Below are positions 1 to 12,472 of a stretch of 64,000 nucleotides of DNA, in pieces. Below the pieces are notes generated by a model, which searched no databases, had not been told where the DNA came from, and saw nothing but the letters and a program-made list of their open reading frames with translations. This DNA is from Macrostomum hystrix (lineage: Eukaryota; Platyhelminthes; Macrostomidae): contig CATNEN010000005.1 of the NCBI GenBank assembly GCA_950097015.1, positions 4,889,501 to 4,953,500 of the forward strand, read 5' to 3'. Positions within the stretch are counted from its first letter, which is position 1. Each line of letters begins with the position of its first letter. Position numbers and translations under genes: made by a program.

Positions 1-3000
1 GATTCAACTGGCAGATGAGATTAGCACTGGAGGCCACATTAATAGTGTAACCTCTGGCGTGTACCAGTACAAAGGCTGGCTCTAGCAGCATGTCGAATAG
101 GGCCAATCGCTGAGACTCGCTAATGTGGGTCTCTTTAGGCGGATAGCGCCACCAGGCTTTGTGCGAGTGGCCGTGACGCTCGTCTGTGAGCCGATGGATT
201 AGCTTGGTTAGCAGCTTGCGTATTAGGCAGATAATTGACTGCAAAAGTTCAATAATGGCGATGGTTAATAATCAACGGACATTTTTGTGTGCTTTACAGG
301 GTATTTCTTGGGGGCATAATAAGACTCCAATAATATCTCCCACTGACTCACACATAGATTAACTGTCACTAAGACTATCACACACTAACTCACATAGCTC
401 GTAGATTAACAACTACTAATCCCATCTCACACAGACTTTCATGGGTTAACTGTCACTAATCCCATCTCACACAGACTCACATAGATTAACTGTCACTAAT
501 CCCATCTCACACAGACTCACATAGATTAACTGTCACTAATCCCATCTCACACTGAATCACATAGATCAACTGTCACTAATCACATCTCACACAGACTCAC
601 GTGGAGTAACTGGCACTAACCCCATCTCAAACAGACTCACATAGATTAACTGTCACTAATCCCTTCTCACACAGACTCACGTAGATCAACTGTCACTAAT
701 CCCATCTCACACTGACTCACATAGATCAACTGTCACTAATCACATCTCACACTGACTCACGTGGAGTAACTGGCACTAACCCCATCTCAAACAGACTCAC
801 ATAGATTAACTGTCACTAATCCCTTCTCACACAGACTCACGTAGATCAACTGTCACTAATCCCATCTCACACTGACTCACATAGATCAACTGTCACTAAT
901 CACATCGCACACAGACTCACATAGATTAAGTGTCACTAATCCCTTCTCACACTGACTCAAACGGATTAAAACCACTAATCCCGGCCCATACATAACTCAA
1001 ACGGATTACAGGCACTGATCTCATTTACCATTGAAGTGGCAAAGTTTAAGCGGATTAACTTACGGCTAGCCAGCGTCCATTGTTAGACGGATGCATATAG
1101 GGCTCGAGAAGCCGCAACAATCGCTTTATCTCGTTAACGGCCACATCCGACTCGGGTCGAATAGTTCCAATTAGAAGGCCGGCCACTTTTCCTAGAAAGC
1201 GCTCCTCAGCGCCTTTGCCGCGCTCGCTGCCGCCGCTGTGGCCAGACTGACTGGCCGGCAATACTTTCGGCGGCAGGACGGAATTGGGCGACTTGCCAAC
1301 AGGCAGACGGAGGCAGCGGTGAATTAGGCTGCACAGATTGGACAGGTGAGGCTCCAAGTCGATTTGGTCGTGCCAACAGTCTGCCAAGTTGGCCAGGTTT
1401 TGCACTACGGTGGGTTCCGCTTTAGTGCCCACAGCTGATTCCGACCTGGAAGGCAAAGCAGTTCTGAAGCTTTACTTGAAAATTATTCCCTCACTGAATA
1501 GCCTCGTCTAAACTCTGAGAAATATGTTTTCTACTTCTGTCTTTTTAGCCATTTCATATTTATATTCCGCAACCTTAATCTGTTGTAAATCAACTCTAAT
1601 CCCTTGCTGCAATATCTCTAATCCCTAATCCCTTTCTCTAATCCCTAATCCTAATCCTTTTCTATTATATCTCTACCCGAATATATAAACACTAAGTCTA
1701 GGAAGGATAGGATAAGAGAGGATCTGATCTGATCTTATATCTGTACTGTAATGTCTTCCATTGCTGTTATAAATCCACACTAATCCCTTGCTGCTAAATC
1801 TCTACCCTAATCCCTTCCTGCTATATATGTGCCCTAATTCCCTCCTCTTATATCTACTAGTCTAATCTCTTTCTCTTATCTCTCTACCAAAATCTATTCA
1901 TCGAATATCAATGTTAACCTTATCTCTTGCTCTAATATATCTGGCCATTGTGGTCTAATCTCTTCTTGTAAATTGTATCCAAGTCCCTCCTTTTAAGTAG
2001 TTAGTATTTCACTGACCAAAACTTCAGCAGCGGCTTAGCCCACAGTTGAATTGCATCTTCAGGTGACACTTCTGGTAGAAATCTGATAGGCAGCAGGGCC
2101 AAATACTGAGCCTGGGTCTCAAAGTCCACCGATGTGGAGCAGAGTCTTGGCGATAATTCGTTGAGAATTTCTCTGGTGGCATTTGGCGCAAAGTAGGGAG
2201 AAGCCCTGGTCACACAACGATGGAACTGGCCCCAGTTTCTGCGAAACAGCATTAGAGGCGTGCGACATCGAATGACTTTCTTACAAGTAGGCAGAAAATT
2301 CAACAGCACTTTGGCAGAATTCACCAACATATAAACAGCATTCACTAACATTCTTACAACATTCACCAACATCCAGACAGCATTCACCAACATTCATACA
2401 GCATTCACCAACATTCACACAGCATTCACAAACATCTTTGCACCATTCACCAACATCCTTTTAGCATTCACCAACGTCCTTGCAGCATTGACCAACGTTC
2501 TTGCAGCATTCACCAACAGCCTGACATTGTTATAGCCTCCCCCCACCACCCTTAGAGCCTTTACTAAAATTCTACAGGATTTAATAAAATAATCACAGCA
2601 TTTTCTAACATTCTTACATCCTTTACAAACAGTCATTCACCAATATTAACGTTATTAATCAATAAAATTCAATGTTTTATAATACTCACAGCCTGATAAA
2701 GTCATTGCCATGCCTAATAATGGTTGAATAGAAACTCTTGTAGTGTCTAGCCAGATTATAAAACGGACGCCAATCTAACTGCAGGTCACTTGGTTTCAAT
2801 GACTTTGTGCATCTATAAAGAAATTAGAACATTTTTGTAGTGAAGTGATAGATTGACATTGACAAATACAAATTTATCAAATGCTAAAATATTTATTTAT
2901 TTAAAACTAGAAAACTTACTTTAGAAGTTTATACAGTGCATCCATACAACCTTGCTGAATAAGGGTATCATGATCAAGGTTAGTAGTGTGCCTATACATC

Positions 3001-3330
3001 AGATGAATCAGTTCCAAGTGTGTCACTTTTGAGAAATGTAGCTCAAACACTAGCAGATAGCTGTAATAAGAAACAATTAAGTGAGTTAAGTATCTAGCTC
3101 ATTGAAATAATGAAACTTTTAGTGTACATTTTTTAAGTTTAACAATACAAAGTTTCTTACTTGTTGAGCTCATTGATCCAATACATGAAGCCTTCATGGA
3201 ACTCATTGTACTCTTCAGCCAATTTTAGGCCTTTTATAATAGCTGTAATCCATGTTGCACTCTCTTCATTCACTGGTGCAATTTCCTTGACTTTCTTGTT
3301 GAAATTCTTTATCTTCTGATACATGTCATT
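1..3330 (-). CDS. PSME4: Proteasome activator complex subunit 4 (PA200/BLM10), N-terminal part, runs off left edge
   Basis: Six exons read leftwards: 3330-3161, 3060-2920, 2812-2690, 2238-2017, 1445-1064 and 238-1. All have GT-AG borders and compatible phases. The joined product is about 423 residues if translation starts at the ATG at 3324. It follows the vertebrate PSME4 N-terminus in order: the DLQLDWRPFYNL segment, LNWGQF followed by ASPYFAPNAT, then LWAKPLLKFW and the hallmark HPSNNGRW just before the last intron seen. PSME4 is a very large HEAT-repeat protein that caps the 20S proteasome in the nucleus and stimulates degradation of acetylated histones and peptides (family knowledge). 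The rest of the gene lies left of base 1. An upstream non-coding or short coding exon may exist right of 3330; I could not place it, so the start is uncertain. Three introns contain tandem repeats or T/C-rich low-complexity DNA. Sure of the family, less sure of the first exon. Confidence 0.88.
330..1010. repeat. 40-bp minisatellite in a PSME4 intron
   Basis: About 16 copies of a 40-bp unit containing TGTCACTAATCCCATCTCAC. Variant units recur every 160 bp (the GTGGAGTAACTGGCACTAAC variant at 601 and 761), so four-unit blocks have been duplicated. The array starts about 90 bp from the 3' splice site of exon 238-1. Confidence 0.9.
1560..1990. repeat. Degenerate TAATCCC-type low-complexity tract in a PSME4 intron
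   Basis: Imperfect repeats of CTAATCCCT, TTGCTGC and TATATCTCTAC-like words without a strict period; probably a decayed minisatellite. No coding signal seen. Confidence 0.55.
2325..2640. repeat. 20-bp minisatellite in a PSME4 intron
   Basis: Repeated AACAGCATTCACCAACATTC with diverged copies, interrupted near 2530-2600. It lies about 90 bp upstream, on the minus strand, of the 3' splice site of exon 2238-2017. The short open frames through it are repeat artefacts. Confidence 0.85.
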
Positions 3331-3520
3331 CTGAAAAAAGTAAAAAAGGATAGGTTTACATATTTAACAATATGGAATGACTGCTGAATAATAAGCATTA
3401 TAGTCACAAACTATTTCCCAGCATGAGCTTTGCATAACTTTTTTACTTTGATTTCAACATTTAAAATGCTCTAAATTTAGTAAACATAACCTGATCTGTC
3501 TGAAAAGCTAGCTAGATACA

Positions 3521-3848
3521 TGTTAGCGACATTTTACCATGCGGTAAAAACCGCTAACTTTACAGCATAGTATAATGTCAACATTACCTTGCGGTGAAGT
3601 TAGAGATTTTTACCGCACTGTTTATAACATGTTAAAAAACCACACTGTTTAACAAACCTTATTATGTAGTGGACTATGCAGAATTTACTGCACTGTTTAT
3701 TGGCTTTGCCAATCAAGAAGCTATTTTTAGTCCACTGCATAGTCCTAGCCTATAATTATTTAAACAATAATGAAATGATGATATTACTAGGCCTATGCTG
3801 TAAAGTGAGCGGTTTTTACTGCGCAGTAAAATGTCGCTAATGTCTAGT
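3521..3848. mobile_element. MITE-like non-autonomous DNA element (328 bp)
   Basis: Roughly 45-50 bp terminal inverted repeats: the left end has TTAGCGACATTTTACC followed by GTAAAAACCGCT and TTTACAGCATAG, and the right end (about 3793-3845) is its near-perfect reverse complement. CTAGATACA occurs immediately outside both ends (3512-3520 and 3849-3857), consistent with a 9-bp target duplication. The interior has further short palindromes (ATTGGC-ttt-GCCAAT near 3700). No open frame. A 9-bp duplication suggests a Mutator-like family, but the ends do not pair perfectly to the last base. Confidence 0.65.
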
Positions 3849-3857
3849 CTAGATACA

Positions 3858-4793
3858 AAGGACATAGGCCCTACATACTCTTAAGCTAGGCTATACGAAT
3901 TAGACCCTAAAATTTCAGCAAAAATTATCTGCATTACTAAAGAGCTGGCCTTAGTTCTACTTGAGTACAGCAACTAATTCATTATTGCAAATTAATGATC
4001 TGGCAAGCAATCCACACAACGTCAATAGCAAGACAACAACCTAATACCTTGAAAGTTGCTTATATTAAATCTTAATGTCTAGGTATCACTATCACTTCTT
4101 TATTAAGAAAACTGAAAAGTAAAAAACACAAAGAACAAAATTGACATATAAGTTCACGATTTAGCAATACAATTGAACAAACAAGAGAGAGCGAATTTTA
4201 CTGAATAATGAAGAGTAGCAGCATATCTTATATAGCAAAGAGCAACACACGTTGAAAACTTAATTTCGTCGAATCATTCTTACAAGCCCGAAAGCGAATT
4301 ATAAACAAATCTTGGCAAGAAAATTTATATTACACGTTTTAACAACTGATACATATTAGCTAAATTGGTTTATAAAGTTTTCATTTTTTCTTTTTCTTGA
4401 AACCTAAACAATAAGTATACTTAATCTTCAAGCAAAATTTTATTATTAGAAACGGTCGTAGGCAACGTATGAGTTTCGTTTTTTGTGACTTAGTCCGCAT
4501 TTGGTCTGAAAAGTTGAGGCTGTAAAAAGATAACAGCATGTATGTTCAAAAACACCCCACAGTGTTCGGCGCGTTACTCGTTATGTCGTTACTAGTTACT
4601 TTTTTTGCAACGTCACTTTGTCCCAACATCATAGAAACTGTTAGCAAATCAACTTAACTTGGCCTTCACACTCCACATTTCGATGTACGCACCTTTAAAC
4701 TCACTGCGTTCAGCGTTCTATTGCATCCGCGTTAAGATATTGTATTACATTTATACATGTACTAGACCAGTAATGAAGTCGGTGACTTATTAC
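3858..4793. other. AT-rich non-coding stretch
   Basis: No credible exon, RNA gene or repeat seen. It may contain the unlocated 5' end or promoter of PSME4 on the minus strand. Confidence 0.4.
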
Positions 4794-6328
4794 GGGATGA
4801 GTGAGCCGTGATGCATATCAAAGTACTACTACTAAAATCTTATGAGTAATCTTATGAGAAATTGGCATAGGTCCCGGGTGTCAAAATTGCTGCAATGTGC
4901 CTTCCATTTCGAAAAGTCGAATTTTCCAACACTAATGCAGCTGCTCATCAGATGCAGCATATAGTATTGGGTACATCGTCTCTGTACATAAAAATTCGCA
5001 AGACCGTTTTTACAAAATTTACCTTTAAAGGTTCGAAAATTTGCATGATTTATTTAATTTCAACGAAAACAACACGTTTTCCAACTGCAAATCAAGATTT
5101 AGCATCTTGAATGTGACGCTGACTTTAAGTTGACATGTCATTCTCTTTCAAACATCCACATGCGTCTATTGACACCATTTTTAGCTCAATGCGACAAAGT
5201 GCACTATCGTAGAAGCAGAAATGGCAAACTTTTTCTCTCATACGTACACCTGTACAGGTACATATTTTAGTACAGATGGCCAACTACTGATACGTGTACA
5301 CGAGTCTAGTATTAAATGAAAGAGGGTCTTGAATGCAATTCAGCAACGCTAAGCGCAACACAAACGGATGCAGCAATCAAAAGTTATGATCGACCGATCC
5401 CGTTTTGCATGTTTTAGCCCCCCGGGCCGGGGGCAAAATTTGGGATTTTCGCATCCACCTTTGGGGCAAGTGGATGCTTAGAAAGTTCAAAATATACATT
5501 TTGTGCGCACATCTGTTGCACTTCTAAAAACTGAAGCCGCATTCGAATCGCACACCAAATACGTTCTGGCCATGCAGTTTTGTACCTCGAAGAATGACTA
5601 AAAATGACCAAAATCTGGTTTTTGGGATTTAATTACCCACATCTTCGGTAAACAACATCCACTCAGTCTGAAACCAACATTTTTGTATAGGCGACACCCA
5701 AGAAAGTTGGTTGACACGTGTTGAAATGCAATTCAAGTCATATGTCTGTGCCATAGAGGCGTCCAAAGTGCACCCTGTACTAAAAGTACTTTAAAAGTGC
5801 AATCTTTTTTCAATCACAAAAGTACACGGTCAAAACATTTCTTTACTATCAAGTAGGCCCATGTGTTGGGGTTACGACACAGCAAGTCAAAGTTTAAAAA
5901 CATGCACATTTTTTCAACCTCAAAAAACGTTTTTGACCCTTTGACCCAGAAGATGGGTCAGCAAGAAAAAATCCATATCAAATCATTGTAGGCTTATATA
6001 GCCCGCATCGACTGGATAGAGTCACTTGGCGACACCATAAAATGCCGAGAAAAGCGCCGAGAAAACAATTTTTGTCATGTCCAAAAAGATCATGTTTTTG
6101 GTTGCCATGGCAGTGCAACCAAAGAGCGTTTCCATGGCAACGCTTTTCACTTCAGTACATAGACCCAAGTCTTTTACATGTTTTGCAAAAAACCGCATCC
6201 AAATCGGTTCAACTGTGGCAAAAGCGGCAATCGTTAAAAGTTGAAAAACGTGCTTTCCTATCCCGACACGTTGGTTACATCTTATCAAGATGAGATATCG
6301 CATCCGTAATAACTGGCTCACTCATCCC
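4794..6328. mobile_element. Possible DNA transposon remnant with short terminal inverted repeats
   Basis: The left end reads GGGATGAGTGAGCC then GATGCATATC. The right end, reverse-complemented, reads GGGATGAGTGAGCC then, after a 10-base insertion, GATGCGATATC. Fourteen terminal bases are identical. The interior has no recognisable transposase; short open frames at 4895-5110 and 6022-6321 look accidental. No clear target duplication was found. Confidence 0.4.
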
Positions 6329-7600
6329 AACTACTATATTTCCACCCTGGACCCAATAGAATTTACCAAACATTACACCGAAATAATACATTACGTACTT
6401 CGTTGATTGCATATTTTAATTTTACAGTGCCATCGATAGTCTGAATTACGCAACTGATCAAAACCAGAAATCAATAAGAGTTTCTACAGTTTCTTAATCA
6501 CAGTACTACTTACAGTAGGTCCGAACGTTAATAATCTCTCCTCTTTTTTAACAAGAAAAGCTACGACATGTTCGTTGATTTTTTCATATAGTAACAGTCA
6601 GTACATTATAAAACTACTGTAGAATAAATGTTCCTTCATTGCTTAGAAGGAAATTATTTTTCCGTAAAGCATCTTCTTTCTAAGAGTGTGAAGAAATATG
6701 TGAGAGCAGAGCTGCTCTCAGGCCTGCTCTCAGACATAGAAGGCCGTGTCAAAACGATGTCACAAAATAGTAACTTCAAAAGTCATGTCTATTTTCATTG
6801 TTGCGGTCGCTGATTTATACACAATTGTTTACATCAATTTCTGCGGTCTCCATTCAAATAATTTTTCACTTCTTTTACTAATGGCTAGTTGCTAAGGTCG
6901 CTCGTACTGTTATAGTGTTACGCAGATGAAGAATACTACGGGGAGTTGTCACCCATTCTCGCGGTATATATATATAGATTCCTTCAGTTCTGCGTTGAAG
7001 TGGCGGCGGGCAATTTCTGGCATAAATATTTGGACCAGTTTTGATCCCGCTATATATTTTTTCATGCCTCCATAAGGGATAAGGAGAGAGGATCTATGTA
7101 AAATCACTTCTATAATATTCGTGTGGGGTCCAAACTGCATACACTCATAGATATATGCTTTAGATGACATGCTGAAGCAAGGAGAATAAACAAAAAACTC
7201 CGCGTCCGCGAGGATTAAATGCTGGGTGGTCTATCGACTGGAGGGTGGAGATGTGGAAGCTGCGCCTCCCTCCACTCTTGTTCAGCATCAACAAACTGTC
7301 AGCAGTCGTTGCTGTTTGTTACCACTAAACCGATGAAATGTCCCTTGGAGACAACAGGTTGCTGCATTTTCTAGCTAATAAACAAATTGTCAAACCGCGA
7401 ATCCCCGCATAGATGATGAATTTCGCTTCGGTTTTTGTAAAACTGTTTGCTCATCAGCAAAAGATTCTCGACCTGGACAACTGAAATTCGGGTCTTAAAC
7501 CCTTTAGACTATACTAAATATTTACCTGACTCGAGCAGAGACCACGGCGAGTGGTCCAAAATTTTTCAAATTCTTAGAAAGCATTTTTTAATTTACTCTT
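6329..7600. other. Intergenic DNA, nothing recognised
   Basis: Short open frames only (for example 6628-6813 and 6949-7170) with no family similarity that I recognise. One short TATATATATA tract lies near 6966. Confidence 0.4.
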
Positions 7601-7607
7601 AGCCTCA

Positions 7608-8090
7608 TCTCCACCCGTGTCTCATCTCCCCCGTGTCTCATCTGTCCCGTGTCTCGTCTCTCCGCTGTCTTATCTCTCCGCTGTCTTATCTCTCCGCTGC
7701 CTTATCTCTCCGCTGTCTTATCTCTCCGCTGTCTTATCTCTCCGCTGTCTTATCTCTCCGCTGTCTTATCTCTCCGCTGTCTTATCTCTCCCCTGTCTTA
7801 ATCTCCCCCAGTACCTCATCTCCCCCGTGTCTCATTTCTCCCCGTGTCTCATCTCTCCCGTGTCTCATCTCCCCCGTGTCGCTTCTCTCTTCTGTCCTAT
7901 CTCTCCCCTGTCTCATCTGTTCTCTGTCTCATCTCCCCCGTGTCTCATCTCCTCCGTGTCTCGTTTCTCCCGCGTCTTATCTTTCCCGGGTCTCGTCTCT
8001 CCCCTGTCTTAATCTCTCCTCTGTCCTGTCTCCGCCGTGTCTCATCTCTCCCCTGTCTCATTTCTCCCGTGTCTCATCTCTCCATCTCTA
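7608..8090. repeat. C/T-rich 16-bp minisatellite, TCTCATCTCTCCCGTG family
   Basis: Variants of TCTCATCTCTCCCGTG and TCTTATCTCTCCGCTG repeat throughout. All three plus frames stay open because of composition, not coding. The same unit family recurs at 30080-33240 and, inverted, at 35265-36090. Confidence 0.9.
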
Positions 8091-8099
8091 CATTGATTT

Positions 8100-8555
8100 A
8101 ACTCTTAATTTTTGTTACAATGGAAACCTGGTGAACTTTCAGGAAATAATTCCTTAAATTAGTTTTCTTTCGACAAGTCCACAACCTGCACTGGCAATTT
8201 TTATGCTTTCGTTTCTTTACTTAGAGTTTTTAAGTATCAAAGCCACCCGGATTGTTGCTATGGCCGGGTGGACATTGTTTGAAACCATAGAGCACCCGGG
8301 TAGCAACCAATAATACAGCCTCACCGCCGCAGGTTTCCCCAATTTCCCATGCAGACTCCTAATTGACTGCTACAAGGTGCAACAGTAATAAAAATTGCCT
8401 TTATAATGAAGCGATGCGGGATCTTATACCCATGCTAAACATTATTGCAAATCATGGGAAAACGACGGCGTGTGCGCCTTCTCGAATTTCATTTCCTTTG
8501 ATGGAATTGGCCAGGGCATGTGATGGGCGTCTGCCTGGTCTGCCCATTATAAATT
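8100..8555. other. Spacer between two minisatellites
   Basis: Contains a short perfect hairpin (CCACCCGG ... CCGGGTGG, 8243-8274) and a related CACCCGGGTAGCAACC segment just after it. No gene seen. Confidence 0.4.
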
Positions 8556-9890
8556 AACCAGTTGGGATCTAAGAAAATTCAGTTGGGATCTGAGAATATT
8601 CAGTTGGGATCTAAGAAGATTCGGTTGGGATCTGAGAAGATTCAGTTGGGATCTGAGAAGATTCGGTTGGGATCTGAGAAGATTCAGTTGGGATCTGAGA
8701 AGATTCGGTTGGGATCTGAGAAGATTCAGTTGGGATCTGAGAATATTCAGTTGGGATCTAAGAATATTCAGTTGGGATCTGAGAAGATTCAGTTGGGATC
8801 TAAGAAGACTCAGTTAGGATCTGAGAAGACTCAGTTGGGATCTGAGAAGATTCAGTTGGGATCTGAGAAGACTCAGTTGGGATCTGAGAAGATTCAGTTG
8901 GGATCTGAGAAGATTCAGTTGGGATCTGAGAAGATTCAGTTGGGATCTAAGAATATTCAGTTGGGATCTGAGAAGATTCAGTTGTGATCTAAGAAGATTC
9001 AGTTGGGATTTAAGAAGATTCAGTTGGGATCTGAGAAGATTCAGTTGGGATCGAAGAAGATTCAGTTAGGATCTGAGAAGATTCAGTTGGGATCTGAGAA
9101 GATTCAGTTGGGATTTAAGAAGATTCAGTTGGAATCTGAGAAGATTCAGTTAAGATCGAAGAAGATTCCAGTTGGGATCTGAGAAGATTCAGTTGGGATC
9201 TGAGAAGATTCAGTTGGGATTTAAGAAGATTCAGTTGGAATCTGAGAAGATTCAGTTGGGATCTGAGAAGATTCAGTTGGGATCTGAGAAGATTCAGTTA
9301 TGATCTAAGAAGATTCAGTTGGGATCTGAGAAGATTCAGTTAGGATCTGAGAAGATTCAGTTGGGATCTGAGAAGATTCAGTTGGGATTTAAGAAGATTC
9401 AGTTGGGATCTGAGAAGATTCAGTTGGGATCTGAGAAGATTCAGTTGGGATCTAAGAAGATTCAGTTGGGATCTGAGAAGATTCAGTTGGGATCTAAGAA
9501 GATTCAGTTGGGATCTGAGAAGATTCAGTTGGGATCTGAGAAGATTCAGTTGGGATTTAAGAAGATTCAGTTGGGATCTAAGAAGATTCAGTTGGGATTT
9601 AAGAAGATTCAGTAGGGATCTGAGAAGATTCAGTTGGGATCTAAGAAGACTCAGTTGGGATCTGAGAAGATTCAGTTGGGATCTGAGAAGATTCAGTTGG
9701 GATCTGAGAAGATTCCGTTGGGATTTAAGAAGATTCAGTTGGGATCTGAGAAGATTCAGTTGGGATCTGAGAAGATTCCGTTGGGATTTAAGAAGATTCA
9801 GTTGGGATCTGAGAAGATTCAGTTGGGATCTAAGAAGATTCAGTTGGGATCTGAGAAGATTCAGACGGGATTTAAGAAGATGCAGTTTTT
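8556..9890. repeat. 21-bp minisatellite, plus-oriented array
   Basis: About 60 copies of a 21-bp unit built from TTGGGATCTGAGAAGATTCA, with recurrent TAAGAAG and TTTAAGAAG variants. Since 21 is a multiple of three, long open frames result; they are not genes. Confidence 0.95.
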
Positions 9891-10587
9891 TTTCTCCGAA
9901 AATTTCGCAAAATACAAAAATCCGGAACATACTCAGAACAACTGTCACCACACAATCAGCGCACGACAATCACTAAAATATGCTATATACATGACACGAA
10001 CAATTCCGCTGCCCGTGTCAAGAGAGTGGCTTTCGGCCATAGACATTGAAAACACTTAAGAAGCGTAGACATTCCTTCATGTCCAGGTGGGCACAGGCGG
10101 AGTGTCCGCTACAATTGGCAGCTGTTCACGGAGCGTAGCGAGCAATATATATTTTAAACAGAGCAACAACTGACTTTTTTGACAAGTTAAAAGCGCGGTC
10201 AATACAGACAGTGCTTATACAGTGTGAGGCCACCTGGCAGAGTCAGATATATCCGCATCCATATGCGATGGATCTATTAGCTTTATAGTATGTGACAGCG
10301 TGAGGGTTGGGCTCATTGTTCACGTCCAGGGTCCACCTGTGTCGGCTCAACGAGATGCACAACTGTCTGATAGAATAGCTGTTATATGTTTTTCAACCCA
10401 TGAAGCATTTGTAACGGGACCATTTTAAGGTCATCAATTTACAGCTTGGGTGTGTCAATGACAAATACGGAATATGGCGCCGATATAAAATGTCAACGAA
10501 GCAACTGTTGCGATGATTTAAAAATTAATTGTACAAATTCCAAAAAATTGGCAAAAAACAATACAGGCCGCAAACTTTACCGATCTA
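9891..10587. other. Unique spacer between two inverted arrays
   Basis: About 700 bp of ordinary-complexity sequence flanked on the left by the 21-bp array and on the right by the same array inverted. No convincing exon seen. Confidence 0.5.
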
Positions 10588-11255
10588 ACATAGATCCCAG
10601 CTGAATCTTCTCAGATCCCAACTGAATCTTCTCAGATCCCGACTGAATCTTCTCAGATCCCAACTGAATCTTCTCAGATCCCAACTGAATCTTCTCAGAT
10701 CCCAACTGAATCTTCTCAGATCCCAACTGAATCTTCTCAGATCCCAACTGAATCTTCTCAGATCCCAACTGAATCTTCTCAGATCCCAACTGAATCTTCT
10801 CAGATCCCAACTAAATCTTCTTAGATCCCAACTGAATCTTCTTAGATCCCAACTGAATCTTCTCAGATCCCAACTGAATCTTCTCAGATCCCAACTGAAT
10901 CTTCTCAGATCCCAACTGAATCTTCTCAGATCCCAACTGAATCTTCTCAGATCCCGACTGAATCTTCTCAGATCCCAACTGAATCTTCTCAGATCCCAAC
11001 TGAATCTTCTCAGATCCCAACTGAATATTGTCAGATCCCAACTGAATCTTGTCAGATCCCAACTGAATCTTGTCAGATCCCAACTGAATCTTCTCAGATC
11101 CCAACTGAATCTTGTCAGATCCCAACTGAATCTTCTCAGATCCCAACTGAATCTTCTCAGATCCCAACTGAATCTTCTCAGATCCCAACTGAATCTTCTC
11201 AGATCCCAACTGAATCTTCTCAGATCCCAACTGAATCTTCTCAGATCCCAACTTC
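10588..11255. repeat. 21-bp minisatellite, inverted array
   Basis: The reverse complement of the unit at 8556-9890 (AACTGAATCTTCTCAGATCC), about 31 copies, more homogeneous than the left array. Together they form a very large inverted repeat. Confidence 0.95.
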
Positions 11256-11700
11256 CCTCAGATCCCTACTTCCCTCAGATCCCAACTTCCCTCAGATCCC
11301 AACTTCCCTCAGATCCCAACTTCCCTCAGATCCCAACATCCCTCAGATCCCAACATCCCAAAGATCCCTACTTCCCTCTGATCCCAAGTTCCCTCTGATC
11401 CCAACTTCCCTTAGATCCCAAATTCACCTCTGCTCCTAACTTCGCTCTGATCCCAACTTCCCTTAGATCCCAAATTCCCTCTGATCCCAACTTCCCTCTG
11501 ATCCCAACTTCCCTCTGATCCCAACTTCGCTCTGATCCCAACTTCCCTCTGATCCCAACTTCCCTCAGATCCCAACGTCCCTCTGATCCCAACTTTTCTA
11601 AGATCCCAACTTCCCTAAGATCCCTACTTGCCTCAGATCCCAACTTCCTTCTGATCCCAACTTCCCTAAGATCCCTACTTGCCTCAGATCCCACCTGAAG
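11250..11700. repeat. 15-17 bp minisatellite derived from the adjacent array
   Basis: Units such as AGATCCCAACTTCCCTC and CTGATCCCAACTTCC. They share the AGATCCCAACT core with the neighbouring 21-bp unit, which suggests a switch of unit length within one array. Confidence 0.85.
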
Positions 11701-12439
11701 CTTTTCAGATCCTTACTAAAGTTTTTGGGGCAGTATATTATGAATATTTAGCGCATAAAAGGTATTTTATTTATTTGGTGGCCAGAAACCTGGCCAGGGT
11801 TTTTGATATTCCCAATGGTGTTTCCTTGGCCATTGATGTGTTTACTCTAGATTACTACGAGTATGATTTTATAAAAACGGCTTTATAGATTTAATCTACG
11901 TAAAATACACTTTTGTATTTCGGCATGCAAGGCAGAATACAGTTTTTGGTTCGTTTGGCTGTATGGGTCATTGCTATGGATGTGGGGAGGATGTTAAACC
12001 CACCGGACGAACCAACCAATGAGCGAGGTCCCGCTTTAGTTCCAAGCGGTCGGTGAAAGTCAGGCCCCCGAAGCGTCAGCCAACCCAGAAGGAACCTGCA
12101 GCCGGTCTCTCTTGTCGAGTTCCCCCACGATCCCTCCTCCGCCTATACTAACTAGTATCGGCGTCGCAAACAGGACCGGAACTGCTCTTATAGAGGGTCC
12201 AGCATTTTTTCATTTGTTTATCTTTTCTCTTCGCGTTCAGTGTAAACCAAAGGCCAGAACCGAGGCTGCGCTTCAATTGCAGGAAATTTAGTCCAAACAA
12301 TTCCTGCAGCTCTACAAGTCCCGTGTCTCCAATAAACTATATACCGCAGTCTCCTCTTTTGCTTACATTTTAACATATATACACAATCCTACTAGCGTAA
12401 ACGTAGCCCTACTACAAGCACAGCTTCAGTGCCAGTGTG
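11701..12439. other. Upstream region of foxF
   Basis: No open frame of note. It includes a relatively GC-rich part (about 11990-12200), then AT-richer DNA to the TATA-like motif. It probably contains the foxF promoter and 5' UTR. Confidence 0.4.
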
Positions 12440-12447
12440 TATATAAA
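12440..12447 (+). promoter_or_regulatory. TATA-like box upstream of foxF
   Basis: TATATAAA lies 26-33 bases upstream of the proposed ATG at 12473. If used, the 5' UTR would be extremely short; it may equally be chance AT-rich sequence in a longer 5' UTR. Confidence 0.3.
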
Positions 12448-12472
12448 CGCCACGCTTAAATATCGAATAATT

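Noticed and set aside
330-1010. CRISPR-like regular repeats
   Set aside because: Units are directly contiguous with no unique spacers, and the genome is eukaryotic; the same holds for all arrays here.
1615-1670. Telomere-like CTAATCCCTAATCC
   Set aside because: Irregular and embedded in a degenerate intronic TAATCCC tract; no TTAGGG periodicity.
9340-9969. 209-codon antisense frame (LLRSQLN repeats)
   Set aside because: The 21-bp minisatellite period is a multiple of three, so frames stay open by construction.
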